Shown: positions 28,265 through 41,261, counted from the stretch's first letter. The stretch is DNA of 64,000 bases from Mycolicibacterium monacense (GCF_010731575.1 NZ_AP022617.1:2914001-2978000); one strand, 5' to 3'. Notes: generated by a model not told the origin, from the letters alone. Made by a program: numbers and translations.

Positions 28265-29844
28265 CAGGCGACCGAGAGTTCGAAGAGCCGAAGCGAGTTC
28301 GGGTTGGTCACCACGTGCGCCTCCTCGACCCCTGCGAGCCACGGCTGGGCGACTACGAAGTCGTCGACGTCGGCGATGTTGAGCCAGCAGCCGGTGTCGG
28401 CGGCGGCCTTGGCGGCCTCCGAGAACACCTGCGGGTCACCGGTTTCCAGACCACGAGCCAGTGCGCTGGTCACCGGGGGCGCCGAGCAGCCCAGGTAGTT
28501 CAACCCGCCGTCGGCGTCCCAGGAGATATGACCCCAGGTGTAGGGCGACGGCGCATCCGGCCACGCCGTACCGGTCAGGATGTCCGGCGCGTTGGGGGCG
28601 TCGTTGCCGATCCAGCCGTAGATCTCCGAGGTCGGGTAGCTCTGCACCTTGGCGTTGAGCCCGGCTGCGGCCAGCTGAGTCTGGATCAGGTTGTTGATCA
28701 GCTGGTTGTCGGGGTTGGAGGAGTCGTATCCGATGGTGACGGCCTTCTGGTCGGCGGGCAGTCCGGCCGCGATCTCGGTGAGCAGCGAGGGGTCGTGGGT
28801 GACGTTCTGCTTGGCCAACTCCGGGGCGATCATGTTCGGCGGGTAGAGCTGTTCTGCCTTCTTGCCGCGTCCGAAGTAGGTCTGTTTGACCAGCGCGTCG
28901 ACGTCGATGGCGGCGAGCACGGCGGCGCGGTTCTTCGGGTCGGTGAGCATGCCGCGGCGCGGGTTGAGGTAGAGGTAGTTCGACATCATCGTCGGCAGCG
29001 AGAAGTGGGCGTACTTGTCGTTGTTGAGATACGACTCGACCGCCGACGACGGCAGATCGTGCAGGATCGCGGCGATCTGACCGTTGTTGAACTGAAGCTG
29101 CTGGGCGGACACGTCGGTGATGACCGGGATCTCCACCTGCTCGAAATACGGCTTCTCGCCCCAGTATCCGGGGTAGGCGGCCAGTGCGTAGCGCGATCCC
29201 ACTTCGGCCGCGGTCAGCGTGTACGGTCCGGTGCCGAGATCGTGGGTGGTCAGGTAGTTCTGGGCGTGGTCGTCACCGGCGTTGTCGGCCAACCCCTTCG
29301 GGCTGAGCATGCGCGGACCGTACGGGCAGGCGAGGTAGTCCAGGAACGCCGCGTTCGGTGCCTTGAGGGTGATCGTGACGGCATGGTCGCCCTGGGTGGT
29401 GATCGATTCCACGTCGGCGACCATGTACGCGGGGCCCTGGTCGACGGCCAGCCTCCGGTCGAAGGACGCCTTGACCGCCTCGGCGGTGAACGGTGTCCCG
29501 TCGTGGAACGTCACCCCCTCCCGCAGCTTGAAGGTGAACACGCGGTGGTCCGGTGATTCGGTCCACTCCGTGGCCAGCAGCGGTTCGATCTCCGCCTTCT
29601 CGGTGCCACCCTTGTACTGCATCAGGCCTTCGTACACGTTGGTGGTGAGCAGTAGACCCTGTCCGGCGTAGAAGACGTCCGGGTCCGGTGGCTGCCCCGG
29701 GTCCTGCAGGAACGACAGGTGCAGCACCTTGTCGGTGGGTGCGGCACTGGGGGCGCCGCCACCGGAATCCGAACCGCCACAGGCGCTCAGGGTCAGTGCG
29801 GCGGCCGCCGCGAGTGCGGCGACGGTCTTCAGGCGGCGGATCAT
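28264..29844 (-). CDS. ABC transporter substrate-binding lipoprotein, family 5 (dipeptide/oligopeptide/nickel type)
   Basis: The 526-residue protein has a lipobox LSAC (Cys22), a Gly/Ser linker and an SBP_bac_5 domain, with LLATEWTESPDHRVFTFKLR, FHDGTPFTAEAVKASFDRR and LDYLACPYGPRMLSP. It binds substrate outside the membrane for the permeases and ATPase at 30.5-34.4 kb. Genes for an isochorismatase and a lactonase flank it with 4-bp overlaps, which ties import to catabolism. A clear paralogue without a transporter lies at 54.0-55.6 kb. Family 5 proteins bind peptides, opines, nickel chelates or nitrogen-rich metabolites; the ligand here is unknown. Confidence 0.9.
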   Translation of the reverse strand: MIRRLKTVAALAAAAALTLSACGGSDSGGGAPSAAPTDKVLHLSFLQDPGQPPDPDVFYAGQGLLLTTNVYEGLMQYKGGTEKAEIEPLLATEWTESPDHRVFTFKLREGVTFHDGTPFTAEAVKASFDRRLAVDQGPAYMVADVESITTQGDHAVTITLKAPNAAFLDYLACPYGPRMLSPKGLADNAGDDHAQNYLTTHDLGTGPYTLTAAEVGSRYALAAYPGYWGEKPYFEQVEIPVITDVSAQQLQFNNGQIAAILHDLPSSAVESYLNNDKYAHFSLPTMMSNYLYLNPRRGMLTDPKNRAAVLAAIDVDALVKQTYFGRGKKAEQLYPPNMIAPELAKQNVTHDPSLLTEIAAGLPADQKAVTIGYDSSNPDNQLINNLIQTQLAAAGLNAKVQSYPTSEIYGWIGNDAPNAPDILTGTAWPDAPSPYTWGHISWDADGGLNYLGCSAPPVTSALARGLETGDPQVFSEAAKAAADTGCWLNIADVDDFVVAQPWLAGVEEAHVVTNPNSLRLFELSVA

Positions 29845-30491
29845 CGGACGGCCCCTTCGAGGACGAGTGCGTCGGCGGGCGCGATGGCCCCGAATGCGGT
29901 GAGGATCTCTTCGGTGGTGCGCATGGCCCCGGTCTGCAGGTACTCCATCGCGTCGAGGGCGGCGTCGTGGCGGTACTGCGACGAGCCACCGACACAGTCG
30001 GTCACCACCCGCACGTAGTAGTCACGCTGATGTGCGTCGGCGAACGTGTAGTGCACGCACACGTCGGTCAGGCCGCCGATCAGGATCAGCGTGGAGGCGT
30101 TCAAACCGCGCAGCACGATGTCGAATTCGGTGCCGATGAACCCCGAGTAGCGGCGTTTGACGATGTGGAACTCCTTGTCGTCGCGTTCCGGGCGCGGGCG
30201 CAGTGACGGTTCGAGGTCGGTGCCGGCACGTCCGTCGATGCAGTGGGGTCCCTCGACACCGTCGAGTTCGCGGCCGAAGTCGACGCCGCTGGGCCGGTGC
30301 ACCTCCTGGAAGAAGACGATCGGCACCTCGGCGGCGCGCGCCGCGGCCACCAGTTGTTCGGCGCGGGCGACGCGTTCGGCGTGCCCGGACATGTGCGGGA
30401 TGCCCACCTCGTCGACCGGCATCCCACCGCCCTGCTGGATGTCGACGACCACGAGCACGGGATTGCCCACGATGAGTGGTTGTTCGGGCAC
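29841..30491 (-). CDS. Isochorismatase-fold cysteine hydrolase (amidohydrolase)
   Basis: The 216-residue protein has the catalytic triad of the family: Asp17 in VLVVVDIQQ, Lys112 in HIVKRRYSGF and Cys145 in GGLTDVCVHYTF. Members hydrolyse nicotinamide, N-carbamoylsarcosine, ureidoacrylate or biuret. In an operon co-regulated with allophanate hydrolase, a biuret- or carbamoyl-amide activity is attractive because biuret hydrolysis gives allophanate directly, but this is inference. GTG 30491 follows the permease stop by one base, and it overlaps the binding-protein gene by 4 bp. There is no signal peptide, so it is cytoplasmic. Confidence 0.85.
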   Translation of the reverse strand: MPEQPLIVGNPVLVVVDIQQGGGMPVDEVGIPHMSGHAERVARAEQLVAAARAAEVPIVFFQEVHRPSGVDFGRELDGVEGPHCIDGRAGTDLEPSLRPRPERDDKEFHIVKRRYSGFIGTEFDIVLRGLNASTLILIGGLTDVCVHYTFADAHQRDYYVRVVTDCVGGSSQYRHDAALDAMEYLQTGAMRTTEEILTAFGAIAPADALVLEGAVR

Positions 30492-31496
30492 TTATCCTCC
30501 TCTGACGGTGATACGGGGGTCGGCGGCCGCCTGCAGGAGGTCCACCATGGTGTTGATGAAGACGTAGAGCGCGCCGAGCATCAGCGTCACGCCGGCGATT
30601 GCCGGGAAGTCGGCGACCGGGATGCTCTGGGCGATGTACTGGCCGATCCCCGGCCAGCCGAACACCTGCTCGACGACGAGGACACCGGAGAACATCAGCC
30701 CGATCTGCAGACCCGTCATCGACAGGGCGGCGCCGATGGAGTTGCGCAGGACGTGGCCGACCATGATCCGGCCCTCCGAAAGACCTTTCGCGCGTGCGGT
30801 TCTGGCGTAGTCGCTGTCGGTGTCCCCGAGCAGGCTCGATCTCAGCACCCGGCCGATGGCCACCGCAGGCCCGATCGCGATCACCACGGCGGGCAGGATC
30901 AGGTGCTGCAGCGCGTCGCCGACGACGTCGAACCGCGCGTGCAGCAGACCGTCGACGGTCAGCAGGCCGGTGGGGCCGGTCGGTGGGTTCGCGATTCCGA
31001 TGCGGCCGTTGGCCGGCACCCAGCCGAGTTGTTGGTAGAAGACGATGAGACCGAGGATGCCGAGCAGGAACATCGGCGCCGAGGACCCGGTGAACAGCAC
31101 CGCACGCAGGACCGCCGAGCCACGCCACTTCAGCGTGGTGCTGAACGCCAGCAGCGCGGCGAGCACCAGCGCGATCACCATCCCGAACACCGCGAGTTCC
31201 AGTGTGGCGGGGAGGAAGTCACCGAGGTCGGACGCCACCGGGTGGCGGGTGCGGTACGAGGTGCCGAGGTCACCGGTGACCGCGCCGGTGAGGTAGTTCC
31301 AGAACTGCACCAGCATCGGTTCGTTGAGGCCGAGCGCTTCGCGGCGCGCGGCGACCGCCGCCTGGGAGGCCTGGGCACCCAGCTGGGCTTTGACGGGGTC
31401 GAGCGGCGAGATGTGGGCGAGCACGAACATCACCCCGGTCAGCGCGACGAGGATCGCGAACATCGCGGCGATCCGGGTCGTGACGAAGGTCCGCAT
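30492..31496 (-). CDS. ABC transporter permease (DppB/OppB type)
   Basis: The 334-residue membrane protein has six hydrophobic segments and the DppB-type EAA loop DYARTARAKGLSEGRIMVGHVLRN, with a C-terminal QVFGWPGIGQYIAQSI. It forms the first half of the channel for the family 5 importer. ATG 31496 has AAGGAG 5 nt upstream, so the longer open frame to 31604 is not used. It lies between the second permease (8-bp gap) and the isochorismatase gene (adjacent). Confidence 0.9.
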   Translation of the reverse strand: MRTFVTTRIAAMFAILVALTGVMFVLAHISPLDPVKAQLGAQASQAAVAARREALGLNEPMLVQFWNYLTGAVTGDLGTSYRTRHPVASDLGDFLPATLELAVFGMVIALVLAALLAFSTTLKWRGSAVLRAVLFTGSSAPMFLLGILGLIVFYQQLGWVPANGRIGIANPPTGPTGLLTVDGLLHARFDVVGDALQHLILPAVVIAIGPAVAIGRVLRSSLLGDTDSDYARTARAKGLSEGRIMVGHVLRNSIGAALSMTGLQIGLMFSGVLVVEQVFGWPGIGQYIAQSIPVADFPAIAGVTLMLGALYVFINTMVDLLQAAADPRITVRGG

Positions 31497-31504
31497 GCGG
31501 CTCC

Positions 31505-32371
31505 TTATTTCGTCTTCATCAGGTTGCGCAGGCTGTCCCCGGCGACGTTGCCGACCAACGCGAGTACCAGGACCCCGAGTCCGGGCATCACGGGTATCCA
31601 CCACTGCTGCAGGAAGTAGCTCAGGTTGCGTGCCGAGTCGGCGCCGAGCTCGGGTGCGGGCGCGGACTGACCGAGGCCCAGGAACGACAGTGCGGCCAGG
31701 GTGAGGATCAGGGTGCCGATGTCCAGGCTGGCCGCGACGACCGCGTTGGGCACCGCACCGGGCAGCAGGTGACGACGCGCCAGCCGAAGCGGCCCCACGC
31801 CGGCGAGTTTGGCCGCCTCGACGTGCGGTCTGGCGGCGAGCCGGGTGATCTCACCGCGGACCAGCCGCGCGTAGAACGGCCACCACACGATCGACACCGC
31901 AATGAGCGTGTGCAGGAACCCCGGGCCGAGCGCGGCGACCACCGCGATCGCCAGCACCGGCGCGGGCAGCGACAGGAAGGCGTCGGTGATCCTCATGAGC
32001 ACCGAGTCGATCCAGCCGCCCGCCGTCCCGGCGATGAGCCCGACCAGACCGCCGATGAACAGCCCGAGGGCCACCACGGCCAGCGCCGCGAACCAGCTCG
32101 ACCTTGCGCCGTAGAGCACGCGCGACAAGATGTCGCGGCCGATGCTGTCGGTCCCGAGCAGGAATCCGTCCACGCCGGGCGCCTGCAGCGGCAGGCCCAC
32201 CGGCAACAGCGGATCGTAGGGCGCGAGCACCGGCACCGCGACCGCGACCAGGGTGACGATGCCGATGAGCGAGAAGCCGATCCAGTTCACCACCGCGGAC
32301 CGCGACTGCGGCAGCGTCAGCCCCCGCCGCCGGGTGCGCACCATGGCCGGTGCCGGCAGCGCGACCGCCAT
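31505..32371 (-). CDS. ABC transporter permease (DppC/OppC type)
   Basis: The 288-residue membrane protein has the OppC N-terminal segment (VLAPYDP), FLLGTDSIGRDILSRVLYGARSS and the EAA loop EAAKLAGVGPLRLARRHLLPG. It pairs with the DppB-type permease. The ATG at 32371 overlaps the ATPase stop by 4 bp (ATGA), so the upstream extension of the frame is not used. Six membrane segments are visible. It is the second gene of the leftward operon that begins at 34.4 kb. Confidence 0.9.
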   Translation of the reverse strand: MAVALPAPAMVRTRRRGLTLPQSRSAVVNWIGFSLIGIVTLVAVAVPVLAPYDPLLPVGLPLQAPGVDGFLLGTDSIGRDILSRVLYGARSSWFAALAVVALGLFIGGLVGLIAGTAGGWIDSVLMRITDAFLSLPAPVLAIAVVAALGPGFLHTLIAVSIVWWPFYARLVRGEITRLAARPHVEAAKLAGVGPLRLARRHLLPGAVPNAVVAASLDIGTLILTLAALSFLGLGQSAPAPELGADSARNLSYFLQQWWIPVMPGLGVLVLALVGNVAGDSLRNLMKTK

Positions 32372-34368
32372 CAGCCCGCCTTCCGCTCGATGCAGGCGAC
32401 CTGGTGCGGGTTGCCGGGGAACCCTTCGAGGCGGACGTCGAGTCCGGTGTCGTCGCAGGCGTCGATCGCGAGCGGGCACCGCGGATGAAACGCGCACCCC
32501 GTGGGCGGCGAGAGGGGGCTCGCGGGTTCACCGGCGAGAGAACGCGGTTCGCGGCCCAGGTCCGGGATGGAGTCGACGAGGGCCTGGGTGTAGGGATGCG
32601 CGGGTTCGGCGATCACCTGGTCGGCCGGTCCGATCTCGACGATGCGCCCGAGGTACATCACCGCGATCCGGTCGGCGACCACCCGCGCCACGGAAAGGTC
32701 GTGGGTCACGAACACCACGGACATGTCGAGGCTGCGGCGCAGGTCTCCGATCAGGTTGAGCACCGAGGCGGCCAGCGAGACGTCGAGCGCGCTGGTCGGC
32801 TCGTCGCACAGCAGCACCGAGGGCGGCACCACCGTCGCGCGGGCGAGTGAAACCCGTTGGCGCTGACCACCGGAGAGTTGACCCGCGCGCGACTTCGCGA
32901 CCTCGGCGGGCAGCCCCACCCGCTCCAGCACCTCGGCGACCCGCTCCCGGCGCCGTGCCCGCGACAGACCCGTGCCGCGCAGCCGTTCGGCGATGAGCTC
33001 ACCGACCGACAGCCACGGGGTGAGCGACGCACCCGCATCCTGGAACACCATCTGCGGCCGTTGGCCTCCCGCGAGGTCGACGAATCCGGACGTCGGCGGC
33101 TCCAGGCCCGCGATGACACGCAGCAGTGTCGACTTGCCCGAACCGCTCTCACCGACCAGCGCGACCGATTCCCCGTGTCCGACCCGGAGCGAGACGCCGC
33201 GCAGGGCATGGAGCTTCCCGTCGCCATCGGCCGACCGGTCGAACCATCGGCGCGCGACCGAGAAGGACTTCGTGACGTCGCGCAGGACCACCGACGGCGG
33301 CATCTCCGCCCGGTCCGCGGTGGTCGCCGGGAACGCGTCGTCGGTGTTGGTCTCCGCGGCGCCCAGGTGCTCGGCGACCTCACCCTGCGGGCGGATGCAC
33401 GCGCTGACCCGACCGGGCGCCACCGCGAGCGGCTCCGGCGGAGCCGTGGTGCATTCGTCGGTGGCCAGCGCGCACCGGGGGACGAACGCGCACCCGGGAA
33501 GTGGGGTCACCGGGCTGGGCACCGATCCGGCGAGCGCGGCCAGGGGCCGGTCCCGCGCGGTGTCCAGCGTCAGACGCGAGCGCAGCAGTCCGTGGGTATA
33601 GGGGTGGGCCGGGGCGGCGAGAACCTCGGCGCTGGGGCCGATCTCGGCGATGCGCCCGGCGTAGAGCACCGCGATCCGGTCGGAGATCTGGGCCGCCACC
33701 CCGAGGTCGTGGGTGATCAGCACGATGCTGCAGCCGATCTCGTCACGCAGCCGCCGCAGCAGACGCAACACCTGCGCCTGCACGGTGACGTCGAGGGCGG
33801 TGGTCGGTTCGTCGGCGACGATCAGATCCGGGTCGCCGGCGATCGCGATCGCGATCATCACTCGTTGCCGTAGCCCGCCGGACAGTTCGTGCGGGTATGC
33901 CCGCATCCGCCGGGCGGGTTCGGGGATGCCGACGGCGGTCAGCAGCCGCAAAGCCTCCTCGTCGCTGCCCGCGGCCTCGGCGACCTGTCTGCCGATGCGC
34001 ATGGTCGGGTTCAGCGATGTCATCGGGTCCTGGAACACCGCACCCAGATCGAGGCGGCGCACCTTGCGCAGCGCCTTGGGATCTCCGCGGACCATGTCGG
34101 AGCCGGCGACGCGGACCGTGCCGGAGACGGTCGCGTTGTCGGGTAGCAGGCCCAGCAGGCTGAAGCCGAGAACGCTTTTCCCGGAACCGGATTCGCCGAC
34201 GAGGCCGAGGATCTCGCCGGGCGCGACGGCCAGCGACACCCCGCGCAGGGCGTGGATCGCGCGGCCGTTGCGGCGGAACTTCACAGCCAGGTCACCGACG
34301 GTGGCGACCGGGTCCGGCGTGGGCGGCGCCGCGGCGGGCGCGTCGGCTTCGGAGACAGCAGTGCCCAT
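32371..34368 (-). CDS. Fused double ATPase of peptide-type ABC importer (DppD-DppF)
   Basis: The 665-residue protein contains two full ATPase domains. The first has Walker A GESGSGKS (58-65), signature LSGGLRQRV and DEPTTALD; the second has GESGSGKS at about 400-407, signature LSGGQRQRV and DEPTSALD. Each ends with the oligopeptide-transporter C-terminal motif (GCAFVPRC, GCAFHPRC). It therefore replaces separate DppD and DppF subunits. ATG 34368 has AGGAG upstream. It is the first gene of the eight-gene leftward operon, and an AmtR-type palindrome lies 87 nt upstream of its start, so nitrogen control of the whole operon is likely. Confidence 0.93.
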   Translation of the reverse strand: MGTAVSEADAPAAAPPTPDPVATVGDLAVKFRRNGRAIHALRGVSLAVAPGEILGLVGESGSGKSVLGFSLLGLLPDNATVSGTVRVAGSDMVRGDPKALRKVRRLDLGAVFQDPMTSLNPTMRIGRQVAEAAGSDEEALRLLTAVGIPEPARRMRAYPHELSGGLRQRVMIAIAIAGDPDLIVADEPTTALDVTVQAQVLRLLRRLRDEIGCSIVLITHDLGVAAQISDRIAVLYAGRIAEIGPSAEVLAAPAHPYTHGLLRSRLTLDTARDRPLAALAGSVPSPVTPLPGCAFVPRCALATDECTTAPPEPLAVAPGRVSACIRPQGEVAEHLGAAETNTDDAFPATTADRAEMPPSVVLRDVTKSFSVARRWFDRSADGDGKLHALRGVSLRVGHGESVALVGESGSGKSTLLRVIAGLEPPTSGFVDLAGGQRPQMVFQDAGASLTPWLSVGELIAERLRGTGLSRARRRERVAEVLERVGLPAEVAKSRAGQLSGGQRQRVSLARATVVPPSVLLCDEPTSALDVSLAASVLNLIGDLRRSLDMSVVFVTHDLSVARVVADRIAVMYLGRIVEIGPADQVIAEPAHPYTQALVDSIPDLGREPRSLAGEPASPLSPPTGCAFHPRCPLAIDACDDTGLDVRLEGFPGNPHQVACIERKAG

Positions 34369-34454
34369 CCATACGCTCCTGCGGCTGTGGTCGACGGGGC
34401 CGAAGCGGCCGGCTCGACGTGGGGATCGGGGCGGCACATCGGTGAACCGCCCGC

Positions 34455-34468
34455 CTGTCACTTGACAG
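34455..34468. promoter_or_regulatory. amtR box: AmtR-type box, transporter operon side
   Basis: CTGTC-ACTT-GACAG matches the CTGTC-N4-GACAG motif reported for M. smegmatis AmtR and is followed by TTTT. It lies between the divergent ATPase and amtR genes, 94 bp from its partner. The first 18 bp differ at one position from those at 42184. Confidence 0.8.
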
Positions 34469-34503
34469 TTTTGTCCGGTCGTCGACGTGGTGGGTGTCGC
34501 GCG

Positions 34504-34529
34504 GGTAACCAATCGACGGCACACGTAAC
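34504..34529. promoter_or_regulatory. GGTAAC element, possible GlnR half-sites
   Basis: GGTAAC-CAATCGACG begins 49 bp after the start of the left AmtR box and a second GTAAC follows at 34525. The same GGTAAC-NNATCG-N-CG core sits at offset 49 in the other AmtR-controlled region (42233), followed by GTTAC at 42255. Conserved position suggests a function; GlnR (known to use GTNAC/GNAAC half-sites) is one candidate, but the spacing does not match the standard 11-bp period. Confidence 0.35.
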
Positions 34530-34548
34530 TGATGCGTATCGCGCGTTT

Positions 34549-34562
34549 CTGTCGTGTGACAG
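34549..34562. promoter_or_regulatory. amtR box: AmtR-type box, amtR side
   Basis: CTGTC-GTGT-GACAG lies 48 nt before the amtR start at 34611. Binding here would give autoregulation. Confidence 0.8.
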
Positions 34563-34610
34563 AAACCAGGGGGTGTACCCATCGGCGGCTTCGTGGTCCA
34601 CGATGGAACC

Positions 34611-35291
34611 ATGCCGCTCACCCGGGCCGGTCGTCCCCGCCTGAACACCGCACGCCGTCCGGGCATGACCGCCCGCGACGAAATACTCGACGCCGCAGGC
34701 GAACTCTTCACCACCCTGGGATACGCGAGCACCTCGACGCGCCACATCGCCGAACTGGTCGGCATCCGGCAGGCCTCGCTGTACCACTACTTCAGGACCA
34801 AGGACGACATCCTGTGCGCTCTGCTGAGCCAGACGGTCAGCCCCACGCTGGGGTTCATCCCCAGCCTGCTCGGTGCGCAGCCGGCGTTGACGGCCGCCGA
34901 GCACCTGCACGCGCTGGCCACGTTCGACGGTGACCAACTGCTCAGCGGGCCGTGGAATCTGGGTGCGCTGTACCTGCTGCCCGAGCTGAGGGATGCGCGG
35001 CTGGAACCGTTCTGGTCCGACCGCGAGCGGCTGCGTCTGCACTACCTCGCGCTCAGCCGCGCCGTCGTCGAACAGACCGGCGTCCACGAGGCGGCCGCGG
35101 ATCTGCCGTTCCGGCTGGTGGAGTCGCTGGTCAACATGTGGTCGACGCCGCCGGGTCCACAGCGCGACGAACTGCCGGTGCACGTCGCCGACGCCTGCCT
35201 GCGGGTGCTCGGGATCCCCGACGGCGCCATCGCCGCGCTGCGGGTTCGCAGCAGCGACGCGGTGGCGAGTTACACGCGCTCGCTGAGCTGA
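34611..35291 (+). CDS. amtR: TetR-family nitrogen regulator, AmtR-like
   Basis: The 226-residue protein has RAGRPRLNTARRPG, then EEILDAAGELFTTLGYASTSTRHIAELVGIRQASLYHYFRTKDDIL (typed here in part) as the TetR DNA-binding domain, closely resembling Corynebacterium AmtR in both the helix-turn-helix and the GRPR-type N-terminus. AmtR represses nitrogen-assimilation genes; in M. smegmatis it controls a urea-degradation operon. Four matching boxes in this island support the call. ATG 34611 is used; GTG 34593 is possible. The last 22 bp overlap the 3' end of the convergent allophanate hydrolase gene, so that operon's transcript can run antisense to amtR. The effector is unknown. Confidence 0.85.
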   Translation: MPLTRAGRPRLNTARRPGMTARDEILDAAGELFTTLGYASTSTRHIAELVGIRQASLYHYFRTKDDILCALLSQTVSPTLGFIPSLLGAQPALTAAEHLHALATFDGDQLLSGPWNLGALYLLPELRDARLEPFWSDRERLRLHYLALSRAVVEQTGVHEAAADLPFRLVESLVNMWSTPPGPQRDELPVHVADACLRVLGIPDGAIAALRVRSSDAVASYTRSLS

Positions 35292-37002
35292 CCGGAGCCC
35301 AGGTAGTTCCGCCAGTCGCCGTAGGACGAGATGTCCTCACCGCTCTGCCACGCGTCGAGTGCGCATCCGAACCCGACGACCTCGGTGCCGTCGGACAGCG
35401 TCACCCGGCCGAGCATCATCGGTGACGGCAGCGCGGCGAGGAAGTCGCCCAGCATCGCGGTCCCGACCAGCCACAGCTCACCGCCGATCGCCGTACCGCT
35501 CTCGGCGCCCACCCGGACCAGACCCGGTTTGGCCGGCGTGGTGTGCAGGCGCGCGAGCCGGTAGAGCGGGGCGGTGACCGCCGGCCCGAGCCACCGCGCC
35601 CCGCGTTCTTCGAGTTGCCACGCCAGCGGCTGATCGCGCAGGTGCGCGCCCACCACGAGCAGCGGTGTCGCGGACAGACCCGCGCGGACCGGCCACGGTG
35701 CCTGCGACACAACAGGATCCGAGGATCCGGATGTGACACGGCGCGCCAGGTCGAGCGCCACCGCGTCGGCGCCCGCCCGGGCGACGATCGAGACACCGAA
35801 CTGGGCGCCGTCGGCGGCTCCGGACGGCACGGCGACCGCGCACATGTCGAGCAGATTGCAGAAGTTCGTGTACGTGCCCAGTCGTGAGTTGACCGCGATC
35901 GGCTCGGCCTCGACCTCGGCGATGGTCGGGTGGTCGGTGGTCGTCGGGATCAGCAGCGCGTCGCAGTCACCGAGTTCGGCCATCGCCGCGGCGGTGAGTT
36001 CGGCCAGCCGTACCCGGTCCCGAAGCAGCCGGGTGGCCGGTACCGTACCGGCCGCCGCGATGATCGCACCGACGGTGGGGTCGACCTCGTCGCGGTGTGT
36101 GTCGACGAAATCGCCGACGGCTTCGTGCCGTTCGGCGACGAGCCCGCCGTCGTAGAGCAGCCTGGCCGCTTCGAGGAATGCGCGCATGTCGATCTCGCGC
36201 ACGGCCGCACCCTGTCCTTCGAGGCGGGACCTCGCCTCGCCGAACGCCTGCCGCCAGGCCGGTGAGAGGCCGGGGAGGTCGCGCGGAACGCCGACCAGCG
36301 GCACGGCCGGCGCCGCGAGCGGGGCGTCGGGCGGGAAGGGCCGCGCCCGCACGCCCGCCGACGGGTCCGCACCCGCCATCACCCCCATGGCGGCGTCGGC
36401 GGTGTCGAGATCGCGCGCGAACACCGTGACGCAGTCGTAGCTTCGGCAGGCGGGCACCACCCCGTCGGTGGGCACCACACCGTAGGTGGGTTTGATGCCC
36501 ACGATGCCCTGCAGCGCCGCAGGCACGCGGCCGGATCCGGCGGTGTCCGTGCCGATGGCGAGGTCGGCGATGCCGAGTGCCACCGCGACCGCCGATCCCG
36601 AACTCGAACCGCCCGAGATGTGGCCGGGGCGGCGGGCGTCGCGCACGGCGCCGTGTGGGCTGCGGGTGCCGACGAGTCCGGTCGCGAACTGATCGAGATT
36701 GGTCGCCCCGAGCACCACCGCACCCGAGGCGCGCAGCCGTGCGACCACCGGGGCGTCCACCTCGGCCGGGTCGGTTGCGTATCCCGGGCAGCCCGCCGTC
36801 GTGGGCAGGCCCGCGACGTCGACGTTGTTCTTGACCGCGACGGTCAGCCCGGCCAGCGGCAGGTCCGCCCCGGCCGCGACGGCGGAGTCGACGGCCTCGG
36901 CGTCGGTGAGCGCATCGGCGAACGGCCGCAGGAAGATCCAGACCTCGGGCCGCGCGACGGCCTCGATCGTGGCGTAGGCGGCGCGGACCCGCTCGACGGC
37001 CG

Positions 37003-37006
<4 letters not shown>
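35270..37006 (-). CDS. atzF: Allophanate hydrolase (amidase-signature family)
   Basis: The 578-residue protein has the amidase catalytic triad at standard spacing: Lys59 in VAVKNN, cis-Ser134 in SGGSSSGS and nucleophile Ser158 in DTAGSGR, followed by a C-terminal domain typical of AtzF/DUR1 with GFGCALDAW near the end. It hydrolyses allophanate to two ammonia and two carbon dioxide. The ATG overlaps the carboxylase stop (ATGA), so it is the last of four coupled genes. In guanidine or urea catabolism it takes the product of the carboxylase (after deimination in the guanidine case). There is no terminator before the convergent amtR gene, whose end it overlaps. Confidence 0.93.
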
Positions 37007-40616
<3,610 letters not shown>

Positions 40617-40620
<4 letters not shown>

Positions 40621-41261
40621 GGGCGCGTCACGATCATCCGGACCGGCGTGGGATCGAAGGCGTTGCAGGGGTTGTTGATCTGCGGACAGTTCGACACGAG
40701 CACCAGGGTGTCGATGTCGGCGCGCAGCGCGACCCGCTTACCCGGACCGGACAGCCCGTCGACGATGCCGAGGGCACCGTCGGGGTCGACGGGGACGTTC
40801 ATGAACCAGTTGATGTTGCTGGCGAGGTCGCGGGCATCCAGCCCGTGGCGGGCGCCTTCGATCAGGAAGTTCTCCATGCAGCCGTGCTGTGCGCGGGTGT
40901 GCTGCCCGTAGCGCAGCGTGTTCGATTCCTTCGAGCAGGCGCCGCCGAGGGTGTCGTGGACGCCCACCTCGTCGGCGACGACGGTCATCAGCGCCGCACC
41001 GGTGTCGGCGCGCAGCACCGATCCGGTGGTCAACGCGATCCTGCCCTGCCGCGCAATGGTTTCCGGGGCGGAGTACCGAATCGCGGTGTCGGCGGCGGAG
41101 TAGAGCAGGCAGTCGACGGCCTGGTTGCCGTCGAGGTCGACGATGGTGAGGACGTCGCCGGCGGCCACCACCGCCGACCACGGCGCCCTGGCGGCGACCG
41201 TCTCGTCGAGGATGGTGTGGCCGGGCACGAGGGCTTCGGCGGTGTCGGAAGTGGTGGTCAC
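40617..41261 (-). CDS. DUF1989 protein, urea carboxylase-associated; probable carboxyguanidine deiminase subunit
   Basis: The 214-residue protein starts with GTG 41261 and shows the DUF1989 pattern: VDLDGNQAVDCLLY, a metal-site-like GACSKESN with the cysteine, RAQHGCMENFL and ASNINWFMNVPVDPDG. Long called urea amidolyase-associated protein, this family was shown in guanidine-using bacteria to form the heterodimeric carboxyguanidine deiminase CgdAB, which turns carboxyguanidine into allophanate. It lies between its partner and the carboxylase with 4-bp overlaps on both sides. Which CgdA/CgdB subunit it is cannot be settled by eye. Confidence 0.82.
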
